Under the pieces are notes generated by a model. It saw only the letters and a program-made list of their open reading frames with translations, ran no database searches and was not told where the DNA came from. This document shows positions 33,412 to 41,243 of a stretch of 64,000 nucleotides of DNA, piece after piece (positions within the stretch are counted from its first letter, which is position 1; every line of letters begins with the position of its first letter). The position numbers and the translations under genes were made by a program. The stretch is from DATLGB01 sp963726825 (GTDB taxonomy: Bacteria; Actinomycetota; Thermoleophilia; Solirubrobacterales; Solirubrobacteraceae), in the NCBI GenBank assembly GCA_963726825.1, contig CAVSDT010000001.1, forward strand, positions 930,001 through 994,000. Direction: 5' to 3'.

Positions 33412-34500
33412 TCACACGCTGTCCAACACCCTTGAACGTGCTCGGGCAGTGCGCACCCGGCGCCCGGCGAAGCCCATCAGGACCAGCAGCGCGAGCGGTC
33501 CGAGCACCGCCAGGACGATGACCGCCACGCCCGCGGCGACCTCGAGGAGCCGGCGCGCGTCGTCCCAGGCGGCACCGGGCCCCCAGCCGCGGCCGGTGTC
33601 CGTCGGGGCGGCGTCCTGACCGGCCCGGGTCACCAGGGTGATGTCGACCCGGGCGTAGTCGGCACGCCGCTGGACTCCGCGCACAGCGGTCAGGGCGCGG
33701 CCGATCCGGGTGTTGGCGTCCCGCAGGCGGGCGCGCAGGCTCGCCGTCCGCGCGTCCGTGGTGGCGACCGCGAGCCGCCGCAGCAGGGAGGTCCGCTCGG
33801 CACGGGCCTCCTTGAGCGCGGCGCGGGCGGTGTCGTAGCCGCCCGTGATGTCGGCCGCGGTCTGGCGGCGGTTGGTGACGCTCCCGACCCGGGCGAGGGC
33901 CGCCATCGCCGCGTCCAGGCGGTCGACGGGCAGCCGGAGGACGAACGCGCCCTCCCCCGAGCGCCTCCCGGCGTCGACGGCGGAGGACTCGACGTAGCCG
34001 CCGAAGCGGCCGGCGACGTCCGAGATGCCCGCGGCGGCCGCCTCGATCCCCTTGGCGGGCGCCGAGAGCGTCAGCGCGGCGGTGCGCTCGACCTTGCGGT
34101 CGCGCGCGCCCGGGGACCGGGCGGCGCCACCGGGGACGGCGGGCGACGGGGCGCTTGCCGCGCCGCCGTCCCGCTGCTCCGTGGAGGGCCGGGCGGCGGA
34201 CTCGGCGGAGGTCGCGCCGCCGCTCCCGCCGGAGGCGGTGCTGTTGCTCTCGGCGCCGCCGATCTGGCCGCCGATCGTCACGACGACGAGCAGCAGCGCG
34301 GCCGTCGCGGCCAGGCCGCCCGCGGGCAGCAGCAGGCGGCGCCAGCGGCCCGGGCTCCTGCGCGGGCGCACCGGCGGCGCGTCGCGACGGCCGGGGGTCG
34401 CCCCGAAGCCGCCGGCGACGCGGGCGTCGAGCTCGGCGGCGAACTCGGGGGAAGCGGGCTCGCGCAGGTCTCGGAGCGCGGTCTCGAGGGCGTCAGGCAT
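33412..34500 (-). CDS. DUF4349 membrane protein, partner of the ECF sigma gene
   Basis: A 362-residue protein. A short cytoplasmic start (MPDALETALRDLREPASPEF) resembles an anti-sigma N-terminus. A transmembrane helix follows at about 53-75, then a Ser/Gly/Ala-rich linker, the DUF4349 domain (about 137-310; GISDVAGRFGGYVESSAVDA, VRGVQRRADYARVDITLVTR) and a C-terminal transmembrane helix near 325-350. DUF4349 proteins are uncharacterised. The ATG at 34500 lies within the sigma-factor gene's end (8-base overlap). The co-translation suggests it sequesters or senses for the sigma factor; this is inference. Confidence 0.82.
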   Translation of the reverse strand: MPDALETALRDLREPASPEFAAELDARVAGGFGATPGRRDAPPVRPRRSPGRWRRLLLPAGGLAATAALLLVVVTIGGQIGGAESNSTASGGSGGATSAESAARPSTEQRDGGAASAPSPAVPGGAARSPGARDRKVERTAALTLSAPAKGIEAAAAGISDVAGRFGGYVESSAVDAGRRSGEGAFVLRLPVDRLDAAMAALARVGSVTNRRQTAADITGGYDTARAALKEARAERTSLLRRLAVATTDARTASLRARLRDANTRIGRALTAVRGVQRRADYARVDITLVTRAGQDAAPTDTGRGWGPGAAWDDARRLLEVAAGVAVIVLAVLGPLALLVLMGFAGRRVRTARARSRVLDSV

Positions 34501-35023
34501 CAAGGGCCTCCCGGAGCTTGGTCATGGCACGATGGAGCAGCGTCCCCGCGTAGGAGGGGGAGACCTCGAGGACGTCGGCGACCTCGGCGGTCTCCAGTCC
34601 GGCGTGGAAGCGCAGGGCGATGACCTCGCGGTCGCGGACATGGAGGCCGCGCAGCGCGCCGCGCAGGACCTCGCGATCGATCGCGTCGCCGGCCTGATCG
34701 CCGGGCGCGGGGGCGGCGGGGTCGATCGGGTCGGCCACGAGGGTGGCCTGCCTGGAGCGGCGGCGCAGCTCGTCGAGCGCGGCGTTGCGGGCGATGCCGA
34801 ACAGCCACGCCCGCGGGGTCCCGCGACCGGCGTCGTAGCGCCCGCGGCGCCGGTAGGCGCGTTCGAAGGCCGTCGCCGTGACCTCCTCGGCGGCGGAGCG
34901 GTCCCGCAGCAGCGTGGTCGCGTAGGCGTGCACGTCGTCGCGGGCGCTTCGGTAGAGCGCCTCGAAGTCCAGCGGCGGGCCGGAGCGCGATGCGGGTCGC
35001 AGGCGGGTCACGGTCGTGGTCAC
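34493..35023 (-). CDS. ECF-type RNA polymerase sigma factor
   Basis: A 176-residue sigma-70 family protein without region 3. Region 2 includes FEALYRSARDDVHAYATTLL, AEEVTATAFERAY and TPRAWLFGIARNAALDELRR; region 4 includes LHVRDREVIALRFHAGLETA, EVADVLEVSPSYAGTLLHRA and MTKLREAL. GTG 35023 is chosen because it starts just before region 2; the longer frame crosses the divergent gene's promoter region. It is coupled to the DUF4349 gene and divergent from a secreted-protein gene whose upstream bases look like an ECF promoter. Confidence 0.92.
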   Translation of the reverse strand: MTTTVTRLRPASRSGPPLDFEALYRSARDDVHAYATTLLRDRSAAEEVTATAFERAYRRRGRYDAGRGTPRAWLFGIARNAALDELRRRSRQATLVADPIDPAAPAPGDQAGDAIDREVLRGALRGLHVRDREVIALRFHAGLETAEVADVLEVSPSYAGTLLHRAMTKLREALDA

Positions 35024-35073
35024 ACCGGCACTACGGCCCGGTCCGTGCACGATCACACGAATGTGGCGAGACC

Positions 35074-35099
35074 GAAACCTCGAGCCCCGCGAACCGTTT
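35074..35099 (+). promoter_or_regulatory. candidate ECF-type promoter for the secreted protein
   Basis: GAAACC (35074-35079) and CGTTT (35095-35099) are spaced by 15 bases, the general form of AAC/CGT ECF promoters, 12 bases before the ATG at 35111. Since the ECF sigma gene is directly divergent, this may be its target. Eye-based prediction only. Confidence 0.4.
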
Positions 35100-35110
35100 G
35101 AGCTCTCGCC

Positions 35111-35656
35111 ATGCGTGCCCGCGTCCTCACCCTCCTGACCGCCGCCGTCGCCGGCGTGCTCGCCTGGCACGCCGGCGCGCACTCCGCCGAGCGTGCCGAC
35201 GTCCAGGCGGCCACGGCGGCGTCCACCCGGGCGGCCGGCGCCACGAAGGGCCTGTGGGCCTCGATCAACAAGTGCGACACGTCCGACTTCCCCGACACGG
35301 TCGGCGTGCGCGGATCGATGCCCGGCCTGGGCAAGCGCCGGACGATCGCCTCGATGCGCTTCAAGGTGCAGTTCAAGCGCCCCTCCGACGGCGCCTGGCT
35401 CGACGCGGGGCCGGACGCGAGATCAGGCTGGAAGCGGCTCGGCGCCGTCACGGGCGCCGTCCTGGAGTCCGGGCAGGACTTCACCTTCGAGCCGCCGGCC
35501 AGCGGCAGCCACGTCCTGCGCGGCGTGGTGGACTACCGCTGGTCGCGCAAGGGGACGGTCGTCCGCGAGCGCACGCGCATCACCGCCGCCGGGCACCGGT
35601 CCTCCGCGGGCGCGGACCCGGGGAGCTTCTCGGCCGCGACCTGCGTGATCAGCTGA
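35111..35656 (+). CDS. secreted protein of unknown function
   Basis: A 181-residue protein with a signal peptide (MRARVLTLLTAAVAGVLAWH, cleavage around AHSA). The mature part contains two Cys (NKCDTSDFPDTVGVRG and the terminal TCVIS) and a repeated pattern of short beta strands (GSMPGLGKRRTIASMRFKVQ, FTFEPPASGSHVLRGVVDYR), probably a small beta-sandwich. Similar proteins are common in this lineage, without known roles. It is divergent from the ECF sigma gene and convergent with GDPD; the two stops form the palindrome TCAGCTGA at 35649-35656. Confidence 0.75.
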   Translation: MRARVLTLLTAAVAGVLAWHAGAHSAERADVQAATAASTRAAGATKGLWASINKCDTSDFPDTVGVRGSMPGLGKRRTIASMRFKVQFKRPSDGAWLDAGPDARSGWKRLGAVTGAVLESGQDFTFEPPASGSHVLRGVVDYRWSRKGTVVRERTRITAAGHRSSAGADPGSFSAATCVIS

Positions 35657-36377
35657 CGGCGACGGGGCGCCCCGCGCCGAACAGGCGCGGATCGTTCGTG
35701 ATCACCGCGGTGACGCCCATCGCCTCGAACGCCGCGATGCGCTCTCCGTCGTCGACGGTCCAGACGTAGAGCTCGCCGCCGGCCCTGGCGACGCTGCGGG
35801 CCAGCCGCGGGGTGACGAGGTGCTGGAGGACCATCACGGCGTCGAAGCGGCCGGAGCGGAGCTCCGCGGCGGCGCGGATCGGCACGACGATGCGGCCGAA
35901 GGCGAGGGCGGCGAGCGCCGGGAGCCGCCAGGCCCGGTGGGCCAGGTAGTCCTTCTGCACCTTGGGGATCGACCAGCCGCGGCGCAGGCCGGGCTCCAGC
36001 GCGCGGACCCGGTCGAGGCTCTCGACGAACATGGAGGAGACGAGCGTGCGCTCGACGAGCCCCCGCTCCCGGAGGGCGGCCACCACCCGGTCCTCGTAGC
36101 CCGGCAGCTTGAGGTCGACGTCGAGCTCGACGCCGGCGAAGGCGGGGCCTGCGAGATGGTCGAGCCCGGCCTCGAGGGTCGGCGCCGTCGAGAGGTCGAG
36201 CGTGTAGTCGTGGGCGAGCACCAGCGGGCTCGCGGCCGGGTCGGCGTGGGAGAGGGGCAGCACGTCGAACTCGATCATGTCCACCCCGGCGGCGAGGGCG
36301 GCGTCGAAGGACGCGGGCGTGTTGCCGGGGGCGATCAGGTCGGCGCCCTTGTGGCCGACGCGCTTCACGTCTGGCAT
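35649..36377 (-). CDS. glycerophosphodiester phosphodiesterase
   Basis: A 242-residue GDPD TIM-barrel enzyme that hydrolyses glycerophosphodiesters to glycerol-3-phosphate and an alcohol. The active-site start is VGHKGADLIAPGNTPASF (HKG in place of the usual HRG), then GVDMIEFDVLPL (metal Glu and Asp), VLAHDYTLD (second catalytic His), LELDVDLK-like GVELDVDLKLPG, and ELYVWTVDDGERI near the end. There is no signal peptide, so it is cytosolic. ATG 36377 or GTG 36386 may start it; either overlaps the end of the Nei gene. Confidence 0.9.
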   Translation of the reverse strand: MPDVKRVGHKGADLIAPGNTPASFDAALAAGVDMIEFDVLPLSHADPAASPLVLAHDYTLDLSTAPTLEAGLDHLAGPAFAGVELDVDLKLPGYEDRVVAALRERGLVERTLVSSMFVESLDRVRALEPGLRRGWSIPKVQKDYLAHRAWRLPALAALAFGRIVVPIRAAAELRSGRFDAVMVLQHLVTPRLARSVARAGGELYVWTVDDGERIAAFEAMGVTAVITNDPRLFGAGRPVAVS

Positions 36378-37144
36378 CCCGGGCACCAGTACAGGCGCCG
36401 GTCGTTGTCACCCTGGCCGGCGGAGAGGATGGTCGTCCCGCAGCGGAGGCACTTGGCGCCGCCGCGGTTGTAGCAGTGGATGTCGCGGTTCTGGAAGCCG
36501 TCCATCGAGGACTTCTGCATCAGCGGGCGGACCGCGTGGACGAGCCTGAGCGCCTCGTCCTCGGCGATGTCGGCGACGGGGCGCCACGGGTCGACCTCGG
36601 CCCGCCAGCAGGCCTCCGTGCGCCAGACGGTCCCCATCCCGGCGACGATCCTCTGGTCCAGGAGGGCGTCGCCGATCCCGCGCGTCGGGTCCGTCTCGCG
36701 CAGGCGGATCAGGTAGCGGCGCTCGTCGAAGGGCTCCTTGGCGACGCAGTCGGGTCCCAGGCCGGCGATCCGCTGGTCCAGCCGGGTGCGGCCGTCGGTC
36801 ATCAGCTCGAGCACCGGGCCGTTGAACTGCACCACCTCGCGGTCGCCGCGTCGCAGGACGAGCCAGGCCGCCTTCGGGCTGCGCCGCCACTGGGCGCCGA
36901 TCGGCAGCGTCTGCCAGCTCCCGGTCATCCGCAGGTGCGAGTGGATGGTCAGCCCGTTGGCGAAGCGGATCATCAGGTGCTTGCCGCGGGCGTCGACCTT
37001 GCGCACGGCCTGGCCGCGGAGCCGCTCGGGCCAGCGGTCGCGCCGGAAGCGCATGTGGGGCGTGCGGATCTCGTCGGGGACGTGCCCCTCCAGGATCGGC
37101 CGGATGCGGTTGGCCGCGTAGTGGATCGTGTCGCCCTCGGGCAC
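36365..37144 (-). CDS. nei: Fpg/Nei-family DNA glycosylase/AP lyase
   Basis: A 259-residue base-excision-repair enzyme. Translation starts at GTG 37144, giving (M)PEGDTIHYAANRI: the N-terminal Pro nucleophile, catalytic Glu and D-T-I pattern match endonuclease VIII (Nei) rather than Fpg. The H2TH region is IGDALLDQRIVAGMGTVWR, and a C-terminal zinc finger has CYNRGGAKCLRC and LYWCPGC. It removes oxidised pyrimidines. The frame remains open upstream through low-complexity repeats, but that extension is artefactual because the nucleophile must be N-terminal. The 320 bases upstream are repeats only. Confidence 0.93.
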   Translation of the reverse strand: MPEGDTIHYAANRIRPILEGHVPDEIRTPHMRFRRDRWPERLRGQAVRKVDARGKHLMIRFANGLTIHSHLRMTGSWQTLPIGAQWRRSPKAAWLVLRRGDREVVQFNGPVLELMTDGRTRLDQRIAGLGPDCVAKEPFDERRYLIRLRETDPTRGIGDALLDQRIVAGMGTVWRTEACWRAEVDPWRPVADIAEDEALRLVHAVRPLMQKSSMDGFQNRDIHCYNRGGAKCLRCGTTILSAGQGDNDRRLYWCPGCQT

Positions 37145-37185
37145 CCTGCCGAGGGTACGGACGTCGGACGGCTGGGGGCTGATCC

Positions 37186-37233
37186 TCCCGCCGTCCCGCC
37201 GTCCCGCCGTCCCGCCGTCCCGCCGTCCCGCCG
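37186..37233. repeat. tandem 8-base repeat (TCCCGCCG) x6
   Basis: Six uninterrupted copies of TCCCGCCG fill 37186-37233, followed by a degenerate CCG run and another copy near 37247-37254. An 8-base unit in a non-coding gap is a candidate variable-number locus. It begins 42 bases upstream of the nei start. Confidence 0.9.
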
Positions 37234-37262
37234 TCCGCCGCCGCCGTCCCGCCGAACCAGCG

Positions 37263-37311
37263 GGGGTGGCGGAGGTTGACCGCACCAGAGGCGGTCAACC
37301 TCCGCCACCCC
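37263..37311. terminator. perfect 21-bp inverted repeat (hairpin)
   Basis: The arm at 37263-37283 (starting GGGGTGGCGGAGGTTGACCG) is perfectly complementary to 37291-37311, leaving a 7-base loop ACCAGAG. It lies between the minus-strand PlsC-like gene and nei. The length and perfection suit a terminator or processing site, or the end of a small mobile repeat. There is no T-tract. Confidence 0.7.
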
Positions 37312-37403
37312 GGGGTTGGGGGTGCGCCACACCCCGGGGTTGGGGGTGCGCCACACCCCGGGGTTGGGGGTGCGCCACACCCCGGGGTTGGGGGTGCGCC
37401 ACG
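37308..37403. repeat. tandem 24-base G-rich repeat x4
   Basis: Four head-to-tail copies of a 24-base unit (CCCCGGGGTTGGGGGTGCGC plus CACA) occupy 37308-37331, 37332-37355, 37356-37379 and 37380-37403; only the last base of the fourth differs. Each unit carries GGGGTTGGGGG, so the plus strand offers many G-tracts for quadruplex formation. No spacers are present, so it is not CRISPR. The rest of the gap 37404-37465 holds nothing I recognise. Confidence 0.92.
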
Positions 37404-37465
37404 GGTGACAGGTGTGTGCCGGCACAGCGCCGCGCTGCGCCGGACGGGCCGCGCGCCTGCGCGTG

Positions 37466-38215
37466 TCAGCCGGCGGCGCCGGCGCGCTGGCGCTCCGGCG
37501 GGATGTCCTGCGCGGTGTCGGCCCCGGCCTCGGCGAAGAAGAGCCGGACCGCCTCCATCGCGTCCTTGCGCTGCTTGACGTCGCGCACGCGGATCGGGCT
37601 CCCGAACGCGATGGAGATCGGCCGGCGCCGGCCCGCGTCGCGCCTCATCCACTTCTGGCCGGGCGGCATCGCCTCGTGCGTCCCGCTCATCGCGACCGGC
37701 ACGAGCGGGATGCCGTGGCGGGCGGCCAGCACCGCGGCGCCGGAGCGCAGACGGCCGACGCTCCCGTCGCGGGACCGGGTCCCCTCGGCGAAGATCACGA
37801 GGCTGTAGCCGTCGCGGATCAGCTGGTCGAGGTGGGCGGAGGACGCCGGATCGAGACCCGTCCCGTCCCGGCGCACCGGCACGGTGGCGAAGGCGAGCGA
37901 CACGAGGGCGGCCTTGCGCCGGTCGCGGTAGAAGTAGTCCGCGGCGGCGGTCACGGCCGTCTTGTGGCGCCGCTTGCGCGACAGCGCCCGCAGCAGGGCG
38001 GGCGTGTCCATGTGGCTGCCGTGGGTGCCGACGAGGATCACGGGCCCGTCGATCGCGTCCAGGGCGCCGCGGCCCTCGACGGTGCGCGTCGTCCACCAGT
38101 CCATGCACGCGCCGAGGGCGCCGCAGACGATCGCGTCACGGACGAGGCGGGCGGGGAGCGTGCGCGCCCAGCGCTCGTCGAGCGCCGCCAGCGGGCGTTG
38201 GGGACTGGGGTCCAC
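37466..38215 (-). CDS. 1-acyl-glycerol-3-phosphate acyltransferase (PlsC-like)
   Basis: A 249-residue acyltransferase. It has the PlsC HX4D motif (LVGTHGSHMDTP; His and Asp four residues apart), then ADYFYRDRRKAALVSLAF, the substrate-binding block IFAEGTRSRDGSVGRLRSGA, and IPLVPVAMSGTHEAMPPG. It transfers an acyl chain to lysophosphatidate or a related acceptor at the membrane; a basic C-terminus follows. The GTG at 38215 starts it, 18 bases from the flavoenzyme stop, and both are probably in one lipid-related operon with the alkyl-DHAP-synthase-like gene. Confidence 0.9.
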   Translation of the reverse strand: MDPSPQRPLAALDERWARTLPARLVRDAIVCGALGACMDWWTTRTVEGRGALDAIDGPVILVGTHGSHMDTPALLRALSRKRRHKTAVTAAADYFYRDRRKAALVSLAFATVPVRRDGTGLDPASSAHLDQLIRDGYSLVIFAEGTRSRDGSVGRLRSGAAVLAARHGIPLVPVAMSGTHEAMPPGQKWMRRDAGRRRPISIAFGSPIRVRDVKQRKDAMEAVRLFFAEAGADTAQDIPPERQRAGAAG

Positions 38216-38233
38216 GGCGAGAACTACTCCCGC

Positions 38234-39923
38234 TCAGCGCAGAAGTGACGCGGGGGTGTCCGAGAGGATCTTGCCGGGGTTGAGGTTGTGGCCCGGGTCG
38301 GTGCCGTCCAGCAGCGCGCGGACCATGGCGACGCCGGGCGCGGAGATGTCCTGCTCCAGCCACTCGGCGTGCTCGGTGCCGACGGCGTGGTGGTGCGAGA
38401 GCGTCCCGCCCGCGTCGACGAACGCCTGCTGGACCGCGGACTTGACCACCCCGTACTGCTCGACGGCGCTCGGCGCGCCCGGCGCGGTGCTCGCGCGGAT
38501 CGCGAACGTGAAGTACAGGCACGCGCCCCCGTGGTAGGAGTGCGAGAGGTGGCACATGACGATGCCCGGGACGCCGAGGTCGGCGAAGGCGCGCCGCGCC
38601 GCGCCCGACGCCCGCTCGTAGAGGCCCGGCAGCAGGCGCCACGGCGCCGCGGTCTCGGACACGTCGGCGAGCACGCCGCGGTCGAGCATGTAGTCGCGGA
38701 TGTAGGGCGTGTCGAACTTCTTCTGGTCGTAGAGCTCGCCCGGGCCCGCGCCGACGCACAGGCCGCCGTGGGCCTTGACGATGCGACCGACCACGCGCCT
38801 GTTGCGCTTGACGTGGCGCTCGGAGCCCTCGAACCCGATGAAGCCCAGGCACATGGCGTCGAGGTCGGGGAAGTGCTTCACGCGCCGCAGGAACGTCTTG
38901 AGCGCCAGCGACTGCAGCTTGTCGGCGACCCCGCCGCCCTTCTTGGTGGCGAAGGAGAACGTCGTCTCCTGCGCGTCGGAGACGCGCGTGACCGACGGGT
39001 CGGCCTCGGAGGCGGCGATGTCGCGCATGCAGGCGAGGCCCGCGTCCCAGTCCGGGAACAGGAAGCCGAGGATCTGGCGCTCGGGCGCGATCCGGTGCAC
39101 CTGCACGGTGACCTCGGTGATGATCCCCAGCCGGCCCTCGGAGCCGAGCACCATCTCGCGCACGCTCGGGCCCGTCGACGTGCTCGGGACGGGGCGCACG
39201 ACGAGCGTCCCCGTGGGGGTGACCATGCGCAGGCCGCGCGTGAGGTCGGCGACGTCGCCGAACTTGTCGGACTGCATCCCGGAGGAGCGCGTGGCGACCC
39301 AGCCGCCGAGCGTCGAGTGGGTGAAGGAGTCGGGGTAGTGGCCGAGCGTGAAGCCCTGGGCCTGCAGCTGCGACTCGATCGCGGGCCCGAAGGCGCCCGC
39401 CTGGATGCGGGCCAGGCGGCTCATGGCGTCGACCTCGATGACGCGGTCCAGCCGCGCGAGGTCGACGGAGACGATCGTGCGCTCCTCGTCGACGGCGCAC
39501 TCGAGGCTGCCGGCGATCGTGGAGCCGCCGCCGAAGGGGATCACGACGGCGTCGGCCTCGAGGGCCGCGGTCAGGACGGCGGTGCAAGCGTCCTCGTCGC
39601 CGGGGCGCACCACGACGTCGGGCAGACGCTGGAAGCGGCCCTCGCGCTGGGCGATGATGTCGCGCAGGCTCTTCCCGCGCGCGTGCACGACGCGCTCGGC
39701 GTCGTCCGTGGAGACGTAGGCGTCCCCGACGGCGCGCCCGGAGCGCGTCGAGGAAGGCGTCCTCGACCCGCGGTGCGGGGACGTCGAGCTCCGCGAACGA
39801 CGGCGGCGCCTGGCCGGGCTCGTCGACGTCGACACCCAGGATGCGCTGGACGAACGGCCGGAAGGCCGGCTTGTCGGCGTGGTCGAAGGCGACGTCCTCG
39901 CGTCCCCAGCCCCACCACTTCAT
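38234..39923 (-). CDS. FAD-linked oxidase, alkylglycerone-phosphate-synthase-like (apparent +1 frameshift)
   Basis: An FAD_binding_4 flavoprotein of about 562 residues, split by one extra base. The first frame starts at ATG 39923 with MKWWGWGREDVAFDHADKPA and runs to ALRA. The second frame continues VGDAYVSTDDAERVVHARGK, VIPFGGGSTIAGSL (FAD pyrophosphate loop), GWVATRSSGMQSDKFGDVAD, LGSEGRLGIITEVTV and ends with HHHAVGTEH and NPGKIL. Dropping the C at 39734 joins them as ALRAAVGDAYV, the family reading. Homologues make the ether bond of ether lipids or oxidise hydroxyacids; the adjacent acyltransferase favours a lipid role. A sequencing indel is at least as likely as inactivation. Confidence 0.85.
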
Positions 39924-40001
39924 CGCCGTCACCCGGTGCTCCCCCATTCGCGTTGACCGTCGCCGCAGGACCCTAGAAGAGCACGGGGGTAGATTCCGTC
40001 C

Positions 40002-41243
40002 ATGGCCCGCCGCCGACGCGTCGTCCGCACCGCCGTCCGGCGCACGGCGCTGGGCGTCGTCGGCGCCCAGGCCGGCATCGTGCTCGGGCTGACGGTCGGT
40101 GACGCGTGGCGCAAGCGCGTCCGGCCGCACCGGGCCACCTTCCCCCGCACGGCCGCCACGGAGCTGCCCGTCGGGGACTCCGTCGCGACGGTCTACACCT
40201 ACGGCGTCGACCTGTACGCGGACATGCTCGCCGCGATCGAGTCGGCGCGCGAGCGGGTCCTGTTCGAGTCCTTCATCGTCAAGGGCGACGAGGTCGGCGA
40301 GCGCTTCAAGCGCGCGCTCATCGCGGCCGCCGAGCGCGGCGTCGACGTCTACGTCGTCTACGACGGGTTCGCCAACCTCGTCGTGCGCCCGTCCTTCTTC
40401 CGCTTCCCGCCGTCGGTGCACGTGCTCCGCTATCCGGCGCTGAACCCGGGGATGCTGCTGCTCGACATCCGCAAGTCCGGTCGCGACCACCGCAAGCTGC
40501 TCGTCGTCGACGGGAAGGTCGGCTTCGTCGGCGGCTACAACGTCGGCGCCGCGTACGCGACGGAGTGGCGCGACACCCACCTGCGGATCGCCGGCCCGTC
40601 CGCGTGGGAGCTCGAGAACGCGTTCGTCGACTTCTGGAACATGCACCGGGGCGAGCAGCACCCGCGGCTGCCCGAGCGCGGGACGACGCAGTGGGAACCG
40701 CGGCTGCGCGTCTACCGCAACGTCCCGGCGCAGCTGACGTACCCGATCCGGGGCGTCTACCTGGAGGCGATCGACCGGGCGACGCACCACATCCTGATCA
40801 CGCAGCCGTACTTCATCCCCGACCGCGAGATCGTGCGCGCGCTGCTGGCCGCCGCGCGCCGCGGCGTGCAGGTCCGGCTGCTCGTCCCCGAGGGGTCCAA
40901 CCACATCGTGGCCGACTGGCTCTCGCGCGGCTTCTACTCCACGCTGCTCACCGGCGGGATCGAGCTGTGGCTCTACCAGGACGCGATGGTGCACGCGAAG
41001 ACCGCGACGATCGACGGCCGTTGGAGCACCGTCGGGACGGCGAACATCGACCGGGTCAGCCTCACGGGCAACTACGAGGTCAACGTCGAGCTCTTCGACG
41101 ACGCGTTCGCCGCGCACCTCGAGCACGTCTTCGAGACCGACCTGACCAACGCGCGCCGGCTCGAGCTGTCGGAGTGGCGCGCGCGGCCGGTCGCGGCGAA
41201 GTTCTCCGAGACCCTCATCGTCCCGCTGCGGCCGCTGCTGTGA
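40002..41243 (+). CDS. phospholipase-D-family protein, cardiolipin-synthase-like
   Basis: A 413-residue PLD-superfamily enzyme with an N-terminal membrane anchor (about residues 13-33) and two HKD motifs, DHRKLLVVDG-VGFVGGYNVG and VHAKTATIDG-STVGTANID. Spacing and the FESFIVKGDEVGERF and LITQPYFIPDREIV blocks are those of bacterial cardiolipin synthases, which condense phosphatidylglycerol (or transphosphatidylate) at the membrane. ATG 40002 is 78 bases from the divergent flavoenzyme gene. The stop overlaps the GTG of the following MBL gene (GTGA). Confidence 0.9.
   Translation: MARRRRVVRTAVRRTALGVVGAQAGIVLGLTVGDAWRKRVRPHRATFPRTAATELPVGDSVATVYTYGVDLYADMLAAIESARERVLFESFIVKGDEVGERFKRALIAAAERGVDVYVVYDGFANLVVRPSFFRFPPSVHVLRYPALNPGMLLLDIRKSGRDHRKLLVVDGKVGFVGGYNVGAAYATEWRDTHLRIAGPSAWELENAFVDFWNMHRGEQHPRLPERGTTQWEPRLRVYRNVPAQLTYPIRGVYLEAIDRATHHILITQPYFIPDREIVRALLAAARRGVQVRLLVPEGSNHIVADWLSRGFYSTLLTGGIELWLYQDAMVHAKTATIDGRWSTVGTANIDRVSLTGNYEVNVELFDDAFAAHLEHVFETDLTNARRLELSEWRARPVAAKFSETLIVPLRPLL

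Noticed and set aside
37144..37285. A longer N-terminus for the Nei-type glycosylase through the 8-base repeats
   Set aside because: The catalytic Pro must be residue 2, so translation has to start at GTG 37144.
37308..37403. CRISPR array
   Set aside because: The four repeats are directly adjacent with no spacers, and no cas genes are present.
36973..37425. A repetitive peptide with WRTPNPGV units encoded by the 24-base repeats
   Set aside because: The 24-base unit is divisible by three, so any frame looks like a peptide repeat. The frame overlaps nei in the wrong register and has no homology.
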